Of a stretch of DNA of 64,000 nucleotides, positions 12,007 through 23,132 are shown in pieces. The position numbers and the translations under genes are program-made. The notes under the pieces are model-generated. The model worked only from the letters and a program-made list of their open reading frames with translations. It had not been told where the DNA came from and did not search any database. This DNA is from Pseudomonadota bacterium. GTDB lineage: Bacteria > Pseudomonadota > Gammaproteobacteria > Nitrosococcales > Methylophagaceae. The stretch covers positions 62,001-126,000 of the forward strand of contig JALIBN010000024.1 of the NCBI GenBank assembly GCA_030576275.1. Direction: 5' to 3'. Each line of letters opens with the position of its first letter. Positions within the stretch are counted from its first letter, which is position 1.

Positions 12007-12420
12007 ATGTCTTTATTTAATGTGTTTGATATCGCTGGCAGTGGCATGAGTGCACAGTCTTTACGGTTGAATACAACTGCCAGTAATTTGGCTAATGCAG
12101 ATAGCGTAAGCAGTAGTGTTGAGCAGGTGTATCGCACCCGTAGTCCTGTTTTTTCTGCGGTGCTAGATGATGCTCAGCAGGGTTATAAACAAGGTGGTGT
12201 TCAAGTGAGGGGGATTGTCGAAAGTCAGGCACCTGTTCGTCAGGAATATAACCCAAGCCATCCATTAGCTAATCAAGATGGCTATGTTTTCCATTCAAAT
12301 GTGGATCCTATTGCTGAAATGGCCAATATGATGTCGGCATCACGCTCTTATCAAAACAATGTCGAAATTGCGAATACATCCAAGCAATTACTGCTTCGTA
12401 CTTTGCAACTAGGCCAATAG
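12007..12420 (+). CDS. flgC: flagellar basal-body rod protein FlgC
   Basis: MSLFNVFDIAGSGMSAQSLRLNTTASNLANADS...HSNVDPIAEMANMMSASRSYQNNVE. Confidence 0.97.
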   Translation: MSLFNVFDIAGSGMSAQSLRLNTTASNLANADSVSSSVEQVYRTRSPVFSAVLDDAQQGYKQGGVQVRGIVESQAPVRQEYNPSHPLANQDGYVFHSNVDPIAEMANMMSASRSYQNNVEIANTSKQLLLRTLQLGQ

Positions 12421-12431
12421 GAACTTGAATC

Positions 12432-13112
12432 ATGGCAATTAACGGTATCGATAGCGATGGCGCATATGCTTTCCTAAATAAAGGAAAAAATGCTACCGCT
12501 GAAGAAAAAAATGCGGGTTCATTGGCAATGGAAGATTTCATGTCACTGATGACCACCCAATTGAAGAATCAAGACCCATTAAAACCTATGGAAAGCGGTG
12601 ACTTTTTGGGGCAAATTGCGGCATTTGGTACGGTCAGCGGAATTGGTGACTTGCAAACATCTTTTGAAAGTTTTGCTAAGTCGATGCAATCCGATCAAGC
12701 CTTGCAAGGCTCTGCTTTAGTCGGACGTTCAGTGTTAGTACCATCATCAATTGGCAATATGACGGCTGAAAACGGTCTGAAAGGTCAAATTAATGTCGCT
12801 GAGCCAGTGACTGATTTGAAAGTACAAATTTACAGTGAAAATGGTGTGCAGGTAAGAACAATAGAAATGGGCTCTGCAGATGGATACACCAACTTTACGT
12901 GGGATGGCCTCAGTGATAATGGTGAGGCGCTAACCCCAGGAGTCTATCAATTTAAGGCAACTGGAACACTAGGTAGCACTAATACTGCATTTGCGACGGC
13001 AACTGTTGCCAAGGTTGATAGTGTATTAGTGGGAAGTGGTGGGCAGGGCTTAGTCCTGAATTTGGGTGGTATTGGTTCAGTGCCATTTAGCGAAGCACAA
13101 GAAATAACTTAA
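12432..13112 (+). CDS. flgD: flagellar hook assembly protein FlgD
   Basis: MEDFMSLMTTQLKNQDPLKPMESGDFLGQIAAFGTVSGI. Confidence 0.96.
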   Translation: MAINGIDSDGAYAFLNKGKNATAEEKNAGSLAMEDFMSLMTTQLKNQDPLKPMESGDFLGQIAAFGTVSGIGDLQTSFESFAKSMQSDQALQGSALVGRSVLVPSSIGNMTAENGLKGQINVAEPVTDLKVQIYSENGVQVRTIEMGSADGYTNFTWDGLSDNGEALTPGVYQFKATGTLGSTNTAFATATVAKVDSVLVGSGGQGLVLNLGGIGSVPFSEAQEIT

Positions 13113-13125
13113 GGAGGGCATTGAT

Positions 13126-14838
13126 ATGTCTTTTAGTACAGCACTAAGTGGATTGAATGCGGCAACGGCCGACCTCAATGTAAAATCAAATAATATTGCC
13201 AATGTAAACACCACTGGTTTTAAGTCGTCACGCGCCGAATTTGGTGATGTGTTCGCTGTGTCTGCATTTGGTACATCAAGTAAGACAGCAATTGGTAGCG
13301 GGGTTGTACTATCAAATGTTGCTCAGCAGTTTAATCAAGGTAACTTAGAATTTACCGATAACTCACTCGATTTAGCGATCAGTGGTGAAGGTTTTTTTGC
13401 AATGGCGCCAACACAAGATAGTGGTGAGATTACTTACACCAGAGCCGGCGCTTTTGGCATAAACAAAGATGGCTATGTAGTTAATAGTGAGGGTAGTTTT
13501 TTACGTACCTTCCCTGTTGATGCTAATGGTACTATTTCAGCTACCAGTATGAGTGCTGCTAAGCCATTGCAATTGCCTGCATCACAAGGTGCTCCAGAAC
13601 CTACGACAGAGTTGAAAATTGCCACCAACCTGCCATCAAATGCTAATCCTATATCGAATACTTCGCTAGCCGCTTCTGCGACATCAGGTACAGGGGCATT
13701 TGATGCCAGCACCTTATTAGCTGATTTTTCTATTGATAGTGTTAGTTTTGAAGTCACAGATGGAACCAATCCAACAACAGTTACTCTTTCTGCTGATTAT
13801 TCTGGTGATCTTGCAAGCTTAGTTTCTGATCTTGGTAGCGCTTTAGGTGCAAACTATGTAGTCACTAATCCGAGTGGCAATAATATTCAAATTTCTAGTA
13901 CACAAACAGGTACAGGAACAACCGTTTCCGTTGGGACTTTCAATGCAGATGCTGATGGAAATACCACTAATTCGGCAGTGACTGCATTTCCTTTAGTAAC
14001 AGAAACAGATGGTGCTAATGCTATAGCGCCGAGTGTTGTCGATATCAACCCGTTTAATCCCGAAACATATAGTAATTCTACATCAGCAACGATATATGAC
14101 TCATTAGGTAATGAGCATATCGTGACAACGTATTATCAAAAAGTAGATGCAGCTGTTGCCTCGCCTTCAGGTACTGATAATCAATGGAAGATGCAGGTTT
14201 ACATCTCGGCTAATGATATTAAGCAACCATCCACTCCTGCTCCAGTAGGTATTGCTCCAAACCAATTGGTTCAATTGGGTGGAACCACAGTTGTTCAGTT
14301 TAGTAATAATGGGACATTGGACACCGTTACCCCAACGGATCCTGTTTCATTAGCGATGGTCTCTCCAGGTACCGCATTATCGAGTGGTGCAGCAGATTTA
14401 ACGGTTGCCCTTAATTTAAATGGCTCGACTCAAAATTCGGGCTCTTTTGCTGTCGGCGCATTAACGGTAAATGGCTTCCCTACTGGACGTTTAACTGGTG
14501 TGGATGTCAGTGATGACGGTTTAATTCGAGCAACATACAGTAATGGTCAAGCTATACCTATCGGTAAAATTGCTCTTGCTAATTTTGCTAATGCTCAAGC
14601 ACTCAATAAAATCGGTAATACGCAGTGGCAAGAAACTACAGATTCTGGTCCTGTTATTGCTGGTGAAGCGGCAACAGGCAGTTTTGGTCAAATTCAGTCA
14701 GGTGCTTTAGAAACATCAAATGTCGATTTGACCAAAGAATTAGTGGGATTGATTACAGCACAACGTAACTTCCAAGCTAACTCAAAAGCGATAGAAACTA
14801 ACAACACGATTACACAGACGATAATCAATATTCGTTAA
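13126..14838 (+). CDS. flgE: flagellar hook protein FlgE
   Basis: 570 aa; [44 protein letters not shown]-terminal LETSNVDLTKELVGLITAQRNFQANSKAIETNN. Confidence 0.96.
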   Translation: MSFSTALSGLNAATADLNVKSNNIANVNTTGFKSSRAEFGDVFAVSAFGTSSKTAIGSGVVLSNVAQQFNQGNLEFTDNSLDLAISGEGFFAMAPTQDSGEITYTRAGAFGINKDGYVVNSEGSFLRTFPVDANGTISATSMSAAKPLQLPASQGAPEPTTELKIATNLPSNANPISNTSLAASATSGTGAFDASTLLADFSIDSVSFEVTDGTNPTTVTLSADYSGDLASLVSDLGSALGANYVVTNPSGNNIQISSTQTGTGTTVSVGTFNADADGNTTNSAVTAFPLVTETDGANAIAPSVVDINPFNPETYSNSTSATIYDSLGNEHIVTTYYQKVDAAVASPSGTDNQWKMQVYISANDIKQPSTPAPVGIAPNQLVQLGGTTVVQFSNNGTLDTVTPTDPVSLAMVSPGTALSSGAADLTVALNLNGSTQNSGSFAVGALTVNGFPTGRLTGVDVSDDGLIRATYSNGQAIPIGKIALANFANAQALNKIGNTQWQETTDSGPVIAGEAATGSFGQIQSGALETSNVDLTKELVGLITAQRNFQANSKAIETNNTITQTIINIR

Positions 14839-14891
14839 ATTATAGACCTAGCCCTCTCTCTATGGGTGAGGGCATATAGGAGGACATCACT

Positions 14892-15632
14892 ATGGATCGC
14901 ATGCTTTATATATCTATGAACGCCGCACAGCAAACTATGCTGTCACAGGCGGCAAATAGTAATAATCTTGCCAATGTAAATACAACAGGTTTTCGTGCTG
15001 ATTTTGAACAGTTTCGTAGCCAACCTGTATTTGGTGAAGGTTTACCAACACGTGTTTACTCGATGAGTGAGCGTCCTGCGACGGATTATCAGCAAGGATC
15101 TGTTCAATCAACGGGTCGAGAATTAGATGTCTCCATCCAAGGTGACGGTTTTTTGGCAGTTCAAGGCAAAGATGGTCGAGAAGGTTATACCCGAGCAGGT
15201 GATTTACAAATTACGGCATCAGGTCAATTAGTAACAGGTGCTGGTCTAGCGGTTATGGGGGAAGGTGGCCCAATTGCTATTCCACCAGCAGAAAAAATTG
15301 AGATTGGCTCTGATGGCACAATAACGATTCGTCCTATTGGCGGCGATGCCAATGCCTTAGCGGTATTGGATCGCATCAAGCTGGTGAAGCCAGAATTAAA
15401 TAATGTGTTTAAGGATAGTGATGGTTTAATGCGGATGCAAGATGGTACGGATGCACCATTAGATGCGGCCGTTACGCTAGCTTCAGGTACATTGGAAGGA
15501 AGTAATGTTAATGCCGTCAGTGCGTTAGTAAACATGATCGAATTACAGCGACAATATGAAATGCAAGTCAAAATGATGAAGTCTGCCGATGATAATGGCG
15601 CCGCTTCGGCACGTTTGTTGCAGTTTAACTAG
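14892..15632 (+). CDS. flgF: flagellar basal-body rod protein FlgF
   Basis: [48 protein letters not shown]. Confidence 0.96.
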   Translation: MDRMLYISMNAAQQTMLSQAANSNNLANVNTTGFRADFEQFRSQPVFGEGLPTRVYSMSERPATDYQQGSVQSTGRELDVSIQGDGFLAVQGKDGREGYTRAGDLQITASGQLVTGAGLAVMGEGGPIAIPPAEKIEIGSDGTITIRPIGGDANALAVLDRIKLVKPELNNVFKDSDGLMRMQDGTDAPLDAAVTLASGTLEGSNVNAVSALVNMIELQRQYEMQVKMMKSADDNGAASARLLQFN

Positions 15633-15675
15633 TAAGTACGCAATAACGCGTCAAAATTAAGGTAGGAGGTATCCC

Positions 15676-16461
15676 ATGAATCAAGCATTATGGATTGCCA
15701 AAACAGGACTCGATGCTCAGCAAACACGGATGTCGGTTATATCAAATAACTTGGCAAATGTTAATACCACTGGTTTTAAGCGAGACCGTGCAGTGTTTGA
15801 AGATTTACTTTATCAAACCATACGTCAACCAGGTGCTCAGTCATCCAGTAATACGCAATTACCATCAGGGTTAATGCTCGGTACGGGTGTTAGAACGGTT
15901 GCGACTGAAAAAATACACACCCAAGGTAATATTCAGCAAACAGGTAATGCGATGGATATGGCGATTCAAGGTCGTGGTTTTTTCCAGATTTTGATGCCTG
16001 ATGGCGCTCTTTCGTACACACGCGATGGTACCTTTCAAATTGATTCCACAGGTCAAATGGTCATGTCGAACGGCTATCCATTAGAGCCTTCAGTCACAAT
16101 TCCTGAAGATGCTTTGAGTGTCACGATTGGCAGTGATGGGGCGATAAGCGTACTACAATCAGGACAAACATCACCGACGGTAGTGGGTAATATAGAATTA
16201 GCAGACTTTGTAAACCCCACAGGTTTACAACCTATTGGTGAGAATCTTTTTAAAGAGTCGGGTGCTAGTGGATCAGCAATTACCGGTACACCAGGACTTG
16301 ACGGGCTAGGCTCCGTTATTGGTGGTGCGTTGGAAACATCTAATGTAAATGTGGTGACTGAGCTCATTAATATGATTGAGACGCAACGTGCTTATGAAAT
16401 GAATTCAAAAGCGATTTCGACAGCAGATCAAATGTTGCAATACGCTACTCAGAATCTATAA
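15676..16461 (+). CDS. flgG: flagellar basal-body rod protein FlgG
   Basis: [47 protein letters not shown]. Confidence 0.97.
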   Translation: MNQALWIAKTGLDAQQTRMSVISNNLANVNTTGFKRDRAVFEDLLYQTIRQPGAQSSSNTQLPSGLMLGTGVRTVATEKIHTQGNIQQTGNAMDMAIQGRGFFQILMPDGALSYTRDGTFQIDSTGQMVMSNGYPLEPSVTIPEDALSVTIGSDGAISVLQSGQTSPTVVGNIELADFVNPTGLQPIGENLFKESGASGSAITGTPGLDGLGSVIGGALETSNVNVVTELINMIETQRAYEMNSKAISTADQMLQYATQNL

Positions 16462-16474
16462 GACTTAAGTAATC

Positions 16475-16520
16475 GCTAATTAAATCTGAACTAGTATTTT
16501 ATAATTCAGGTTTAATTAGC
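16475..16520. terminator. probable bidirectional terminator between convergent flgG and hydrolase genes
   Basis: GCTAATTAAATCTGAA (16475-16490) / TTCAGGTTTAATTAGC (16505-16520): 16-bp stem with one T-G wobble; overlaps the hydrolase 3' end. Confidence 0.6.
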
Positions 16521-17174
16521 CTGCATTTTAAACAGTCCATGTGTTAAAAAATAAATAACTTGAGCAATAACGGTCTCATTAGTCATCATAAATGAATGTG
16601 TTACTGGTAGTTCAATATGATCTATCATACCGGCGACCTTGCTACTATCAACCGAGACTTTTCCATCATTTGGTTTAGGTATCATCAATGAAAGAATAGG
16701 ATTGATGCTACGTGTGCCAGCAATAATGCCCAACTCAAAATCAACGGGACCAAGACTATTTGGTACACTTTGTTTAGTGGTGCCTAGTTGTATTCCGGCG
16801 GGACCATTGACCAATTTAAATCCAGGTATCTTGCCCAGTTTATCAGCCAGTTGAGAGCCCTTGTTGGGCGGACCTAACATGACTACTCGTCCCATATTTT
16901 TGACGACGTTGTTACTTAAAAATTGCCGAACTAAAATACCGCCCATCGAATGAGTGACGAAATTAATTTTTGCCTCTTTTGGACACGCCGCCAAGGCTTT
17001 AGTTATAACCTCTTCTGCTAGTTTTTCAACTTGATACTGGGTTGAAGAATAATTCACATTAATCGTCAAATAGCCGGAAGTTTCCAATGCTTTAGCAATT
17101 TTGTTCATTGAATTAGCACTTCTAGCTAAACCATGAAGCAAAATAACGTATTCTGTTGCTGAAGGTATGCTCAT
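16512..17174 (-). CDS. alpha/beta-hydrolase, lipase/PGAP1-like
   Basis: EYVILLHGLARSANSM and GXSXG nucleophile elbow FVTHSMGGILVRQFL. Confidence 0.85.
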   Translation of the reverse strand: MSIPSATEYVILLHGLARSANSMNKIAKALETSGYLTINVNYSSTQYQVEKLAEEVITKALAACPKEAKINFVTHSMGGILVRQFLSNNVVKNMGRVVMLGPPNKGSQLADKLGKIPGFKLVNGPAGIQLGTTKQSVPNSLGPVDFELGIIAGTRSINPILSLMIPKPNDGKVSVDSSKVAGMIDHIELPVTHSFMMTNETVIAQVIYFLTHGLFKMQAN

Positions 17175-17177
17175 GGC

Positions 17178-20100
17178 TTATATGGTTTGATTTGTTGAAT
17201 CATTAGCTATGGCCGCCTTCGATGAATTAATCTGAACAAGGGCAATTTTTTTGGCTTTATTAAAGTCGCTTTTGCCACTACCTAATTTGGGAATAGCATC
17301 AACTTCAATCAACAAGCTAGGCATCATTAAACTATTAAGCGTTGAGTCGGTAATACAGGCTTTTAATTGTCCATCTTCGATCTGACCCGAATAAAGCAAC
17401 ACGACTTTTTCACCTTTTTTATCATCAGGCACGGTGGTCGCTAATATTTCAATATCTTCGGGTAGGTTTGCATTGATGCTGGCTTCGATAGCACCAAGGC
17501 TAATCATTTCACCTCCAATTTTGGCAAAGCGTGAATAGCGATCAACAATAATTAAGAATCCATCTTTATCCAGATGTCCCTTGTCGCCTGTTTTATACCA
17601 GCGATGACCATCAATCTCGACCAGTACATCAGTGGTTCTTTGAGGATCATTTAGGTAGCCCTGCATCACTTGGGTGCCACCAATTAGGATCAGACCATCT
17701 TCTTCTATAGCAAGAGTTTTTAAGGTGTCAGGATCAACGATCCGCACACTACTACCTGGTAAAGGTAAGCCGACGGATCCTTTTTTATCGCCGGTTTGAA
17801 TTTTCCAATCATCAACTCCAATACGATCAGGAATGTTAACTGTGGCAACTGGAGTAGTCTCTGTTGTGCCATAGCCTTCGTAAATAGTTTTAGCAAATTT
17901 AAGGCTAAAGCTATCTCGTATTTCTGGGTTAAGTCGTTCTGCACCTGCTACCACAATTCGTAATGAATCTAACATTAAGGGATGAATACGGCTGTTTTTA
18001 GTAAATAGTCTTAAGAAGGTTGAAGTGCCGCACAAAATAGTCGCTTGATGTTGGCAAATACCCTTAGAGATATTTAGCACATCCGTTGGGTCTGGGTGAC
18101 AAATAGCTGGCACACCTTCAATCAATGGTAGTAAGCCTGTGACCGTTAAACCGAAAGCATGAAACAGCGGTAAGCTCGCCATCATGACGTCTTCGTCTCG
18201 TATGTCGAGTACATCAGATACTTGTTTAATGTTGCCCATAATATTTTGGTGGCTAAGTATCACACCCTTTGGTTCGCCTTCGCTACCACTTGAAAATAAT
18301 ATGGTGGCAGGTGAGTGAATATTGACTGATTTCCCAAAGATATGGATTAACATGCCTGTAGGTAAACAATAGCTAGCCAGTAAAGTCAGTATTTGTTCTG
18401 ATTTTTTGATCTCATCATGAATATCTTCTAGATAAACAGGTGATGCTTGCTCAAATAAAGCATCCAGCTCAATTCCTCTTCCTTGTAACTTTTTAATAAA
18501 CTGGCGCGAGGTATAAATCGTTTTTATTTCCGCTTTATTGATGGCGGACAATAATGAATTAACAGTAGCTGTAAAATTAAGATTAATGACTGTTTTGCCA
18601 CTAATAAATGCCCCCATATTTGCAAGGAGCCCAGCACTGCTGGTGGGTAATAATAAACCGACATTTTTTTCAGGACTATGTCTTTTGAAGCGTCGTGAAA
18701 ATAGCAGGCTTATTATTAATGCTTTACGGCGAGATAATGAAACGTTGCTTTTAATATCTGTTAAACATGTTGTGCGACCACTTTGTTTTGCACGTTCAAC
18801 CCATGAATGTGCCAAGCTAGGTAAATTGTCGGTATGGCTACGCCATGTATCAATGGATAGATCAAATACTGCACTTTTAACTGCATATGCTTGGGTGTCG
18901 ATAGCCATCGCTTGGCCAAAAGCGACAATGACATCTCTACGTATTCGACTTTGGCGAAGTAACTGCATTTTACTACTTGAGCGCGAGAACCTACTGCCCC
19001 ACAAGCCCTGTAGATAGAAGGGTAAAATGATGCCGTCAACATCTTCTACGCATCGTTCAAAACCTTGTTTGAATTCCGCTAACTGGCCATTTCGACTAAT
19101 AGAACCTTCTGGAAATAAGCAGACTACTTCCCCTTGTTTTAAATGCTGATTAATAGTGGCGAGTGCACCTTTGCTACTAGTGCCGGAGATCGGAATTACA
19201 CCAAATAAGTCGAGAAGCCATTTTAAATACCATTTTTGATAAATGTCTTTATCCATCACAAATAAAACCGGTCGAGGACTAGCGATTTGGATCATCGCCC
19301 AGTCTAGCCAGCTAATATGATTACCTAACATCAACACGGCACCTTGAGATGGCATGTGGTCAAAGCCTTGTACATTGATACGATATTTAGTGGCAAATAC
19401 TACACCGAGGATATAGCGAACAAGAGATTGCGGTAGTTTCCATACGGTATAACTTGCTCCAACAAGGGTGACGACGGTTAATATATTGAGTAAAGTCCTA
19501 CTTGAGACATCGGCCATTGCAAAAACAACCGTGAGACAGAGGAATGTCAGCATTACAACATTTTGAATCCAGTTATTACCAGCAAGTACCGTCCCTAATT
19601 GTTGTGCCTTGGCATGGAACTGGATTAATGCATTAAGTGGCACAATAAATAAGCCACCAAAAAAACCAAAAGCGAGAATATCCACAGCGAATAAAGTTGT
19701 AGATGAGAGTTGCGGTAAAAAGAACAAAGAGATGATCATGCCTAGTGCGCCAAGAGGAATTAGCCCGGATTCGATATATCGGTCAGAAATTTTACCCGCT
19801 AATAATGAACCGGCGACAATCCCTAGGCCTGAACAGGCAAGTAAACCTTGAATAACAATAGTGTTATTTATCGATAACACTTCTTTTACAAAGGAGGGGA
19901 AGATGGCAAGCACGACTTGTGATACCCCCCAGAAAACTGATAAACCAATAATGGATAACCAAATAACGGGATCAAATCGTAGTAATTTGAAATTGTCGTG
20001 CAGTGTTTTACCGGAGCGGTATTTTTTCCAGCTAAAGGATTCGCTATTGATAGGATGTTCGATATTGGGTAAACCTAAGGCGAAATAAAGCTCAAGTAAA

Positions 20101-20675
20101 CTGCCGGCAACGAGTAACCAACCAAGCGGTGCAATTACCCGAATGATATCGGCTTCTGAAGAAAACTCATGCCCCGCCAGTGCACTTTCAAAGAGGATTG
20201 AGAATACAGACATGCCCAATAATATTGCTATGATGGTAACGGATTGCACAATGCCATTGGCGAAGGTTAAGTGATTTTTACCCGCAATTTCACGAATGTA
20301 ACCATATTTGGCGGGTGAATAAAATGCACTTTGCGCCGCCAGTAAAAAGGTTATGGCAAAGGCTAGTTTAAACCATCCTAAATAGTATGAAACGGTGATC
20401 ATCAACGTTAATATGACGGCCGCCAGGGCCGCCCATTGCATTATTTTAGGTTTTTTAAAACGATCAGCTAAAAAACCAGAAGGGGTAAATAATAAAACAA
20501 AGGGTAATAAAATAAGGCCATTGACGATGGCGGTTAAAATAACTTGTGTTGAGCCATCATAAACTTTGAAAACAGTGTTTTGAATAATAATTTTATGGCC
20601 TAAATCGACAAAAGCATTCAGGAATATCATTGATATAAAGGCAAAAAAGCCAGTTGTTTTGAAAAGTGAGTTCAT
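17178..20675 (-). CDS. fused lysophospholipid transporter (LplT/MFS) - PlsC acyltransferase - acyl-ACP synthetase (Aas-like)
   Basis: 1165 aa: N-terminal MFS (PFVLLFTPSGFLADRFKKPKIM), central PlsC (NHISWLDW, FPEGSISRNGQL), C-terminal AMP-binding (ILFSSGSEGEPKGVILSHQN, YGTTETTPV, WYKTGDKGHLDKDGFL). Confidence 0.93.
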   Translation of the reverse strand: MNSLFKTTGFFAFISMIFLNAFVDLGHKIIIQNTVFKVYDGSTQVILTAIVNGLILLPFVLLFTPSGFLADRFKKPKIMQWAALAAVILTLMITVSYYLGWFKLAFAITFLLAAQSAFYSPAKYGYIREIAGKNHLTFANGIVQSVTIIAILLGMSVFSILFESALAGHEFSSEADIIRVIAPLGWLLVAGSLLELYFALGLPNIEHPINSESFSWKKYRSGKTLHDNFKLLRFDPVIWLSIIGLSVFWGVSQVVLAIFPSFVKEVLSINNTIVIQGLLACSGLGIVAGSLLAGKISDRYIESGLIPLGALGMIISLFFLPQLSSTTLFAVDILAFGFFGGLFIVPLNALIQFHAKAQQLGTVLAGNNWIQNVVMLTFLCLTVVFAMADVSSRTLLNILTVVTLVGASYTVWKLPQSLVRYILGVVFATKYRINVQGFDHMPSQGAVLMLGNHISWLDWAMIQIASPRPVLFVMDKDIYQKWYLKWLLDLFGVIPISGTSSKGALATINQHLKQGEVVCLFPEGSISRNGQLAEFKQGFERCVEDVDGIILPFYLQGLWGSRFSRSSSKMQLLRQSRIRRDVIVAFGQAMAIDTQAYAVKSAVFDLSIDTWRSHTDNLPSLAHSWVERAKQSGRTTCLTDIKSNVSLSRRKALIISLLFSRRFKRHSPEKNVGLLLPTSSAGLLANMGAFISGKTVINLNFTATVNSLLSAINKAEIKTIYTSRQFIKKLQGRGIELDALFEQASPVYLEDIHDEIKKSEQILTLLASYCLPTGMLIHIFGKSVNIHSPATILFSSGSEGEPKGVILSHQNIMGNIKQVSDVLDIRDEDVMMASLPLFHAFGLTVTGLLPLIEGVPAICHPDPTDVLNISKGICQHQATILCGTSTFLRLFTKNSRIHPLMLDSLRIVVAGAERLNPEIRDSFSLKFAKTIYEGYGTTETTPVATVNIPDRIGVDDWKIQTGDKKGSVGLPLPGSSVRIVDPDTLKTLAIEEDGLILIGGTQVMQGYLNDPQRTTDVLVEIDGHRWYKTGDKGHLDKDGFLIIVDRYSRFAKIGGEMISLGAIEASINANLPEDIEILATTVPDDKKGEKVVLLYSGQIEDGQLKACITDSTLNSLMMPSLLIEVDAIPKLGSGKSDFNKAKKIALVQINSSKAAIANDSTNQTI

Positions 20676-20833
20676 CGGACGCTCTGGCTCTAGGAAATGT
20701 TAGAAGACATCTTAATTAGATGTTTTAAATAAAGCGACTAAATATCCGAAGCTGCAATATTTTGAATCTAAAGTATCGCTATGCAATGCTTCTCATGGTG
20801 ATGATGATTAAATTAAGAGCATGTGAGTCATCA

Positions 20834-21529
20834 ATGGGGCAAACAAAGCAATTAATTTATACCTTAAAGCGGTCAATCAAAGTGCATTGCTTATCTTATT
20901 CTGATCTAGCTCGCCAGCTCACGTTGTCGGAGGTCAGTGTAAAACGTTTATTTGCTGAAGCCAGTTTTTCTTTAGATGGAAATTTCAGATTTGGTTTTGC
21001 TGATGAATAATAAAGCGCCGTCAATGGTCTCAAAACTTTAGTTTGAGCAAGAATTAGGAGGTTGCGACAGATGTCGCTTTATTGCTGGTCACCGTTTGTG
21101 TGCTCAACCGTTGGACAATGCCGCAGTTAAGGGACCATTTTCATCTGTCCGAACATCAATGTATTCGTTATCTAGTTGTGTTGGATAGACTGAGATTGAT
21201 TGATTTGTTAGCCGGTAATCGAATTAAATTAAAGCAGTGGCCAATTTTAAATGGCTTGATAATGGTCCTATCCAGCAGTTCTTCCAGCAAAAAGTTGCTA
21301 CAGACTTTTTTAATACCAAATTTACCGAGCAACAGGAACATCTCATCGTGAAAAATGGCATGTTAAGTGATGCCGCGATGGCAGTCTTTCACCGAAAAGT
21401 TGAACAATTAGCTCGTGATTTTGGTGAACTTAATAACGAAGACGCCTTGTTGCCCACTTGAACAACGCCACGGCAGTATTCGCGATGCTGAGTTGGCAAT
21501 ACGGCTTATTTGAACGTTTACGTAAATAA
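20834..21529 (+). pseudogene. degraded XRE/Cro-type helix-turn-helix transcriptional regulator
   Basis: Pieces in shifting frames: MGQTKQLIYTLKRSIKVHCLSYSDLARQLTLSEVSVKRLFAEASFSLD / MEISDLVLLMNNKAPSMVSKL* / VATDVALLLVTVCVLNRWTMPQLRDHFHLSEHQCIRYLVVLDRLRLIDLLAGNRIKL / VANFKWLDNGPIQQFFQQKVATDFFNTKFTEQQEHLIVKNGMLSDAAM... / AMLSWQYGLFERLRK*. An internal stop at 21039-21041 and at least three frame changes. Confidence 0.85.
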
Positions 21530-21550
21530 AACTTAAGGCTTAGTTTCGAA

Positions 21551-21994
21551 CTATTGTTCAGTTAGCCTTACAGCCAAAACATCACATAAAGCGTGGTGCA
21601 AAACGCCATTGGCAGTTGAGCCGAGTAATAATTTTATGCCGTGGCGACCGTGGGAACCGACGACTATTAAATCTACTTTATTGTCGTTAGCTAAACTCAC
21701 TATGTTAAGGCTGGGGCTACCAAATTCTACCCATTGATTTGCAGTAGGAAGATCAAGTTTTTTGGCAATATCAGCGATGTGTTTTTTACCTGAATCGAGC
21801 ATGGCATCACGCATATCAAGATCAATACTAATCATCGGTTCATATGCAAAATCGGCTATCGGGAAATCTTCGATAATATGACAAATGCTGAGTTTTGCTT
21901 GATAACGTTCAGCGATTTCTTGTGCGCGGTTAACAACCTGTTGGCTATGCTCGGAAAAGTCAGCGGCAATCAGGATATGTTGGTAGTTTCCCAT
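21551..21994 (-). CDS. universal stress protein UspA family
   Basis: MGNYQHILIAADFSEHSQQVVNRA...VDLIVVGSHGRHGIKLLLGSTANGVLHHALCDVLAV. Confidence 0.95.
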   Translation of the reverse strand: MGNYQHILIAADFSEHSQQVVNRAQEIAERYQAKLSICHIIEDFPIADFAYEPMISIDLDMRDAMLDSGKKHIADIAKKLDLPTANQWVEFGSPSLNIVSLANDNKVDLIVVGSHGRHGIKLLLGSTANGVLHHALCDVLAVRLTEQ

Positions 21995-22019
21995 GAGATT
22001 TATGCCTCATAAAAGTTAA

Positions 22020-22040
22020 GGGCAGGTAACATACCTGCCC
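22020..22040 (-). terminator. hairpin terminator-like element downstream of trxB
   Basis: GGGCAGGTA ACA TACCTGCCC, 9-bp perfect stem in the trxB-uspA gap. Confidence 0.5.
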
Positions 22041-22061
22041 ATTTATTAAACGTGTCCAGCC

Positions 22062-23015
<954 letters not shown>

Positions 23016-23132
23016 TTAATTTGCTTGAATTTATATAAGGGTACTCACTGCTGTGCATTTGGTAAAGCATATCAGTTGAAAAGCTGTGTTAAAATCAAAG
23101 GTTAATTTATTAGCTTTATTGGAAATATTACA

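Noticed and set aside
18538-19017. 159-aa plus-strand ORF
   Set aside because: Antisense to the PlsC/AMP-ligase part of the Aas fusion; no recognisable motifs.
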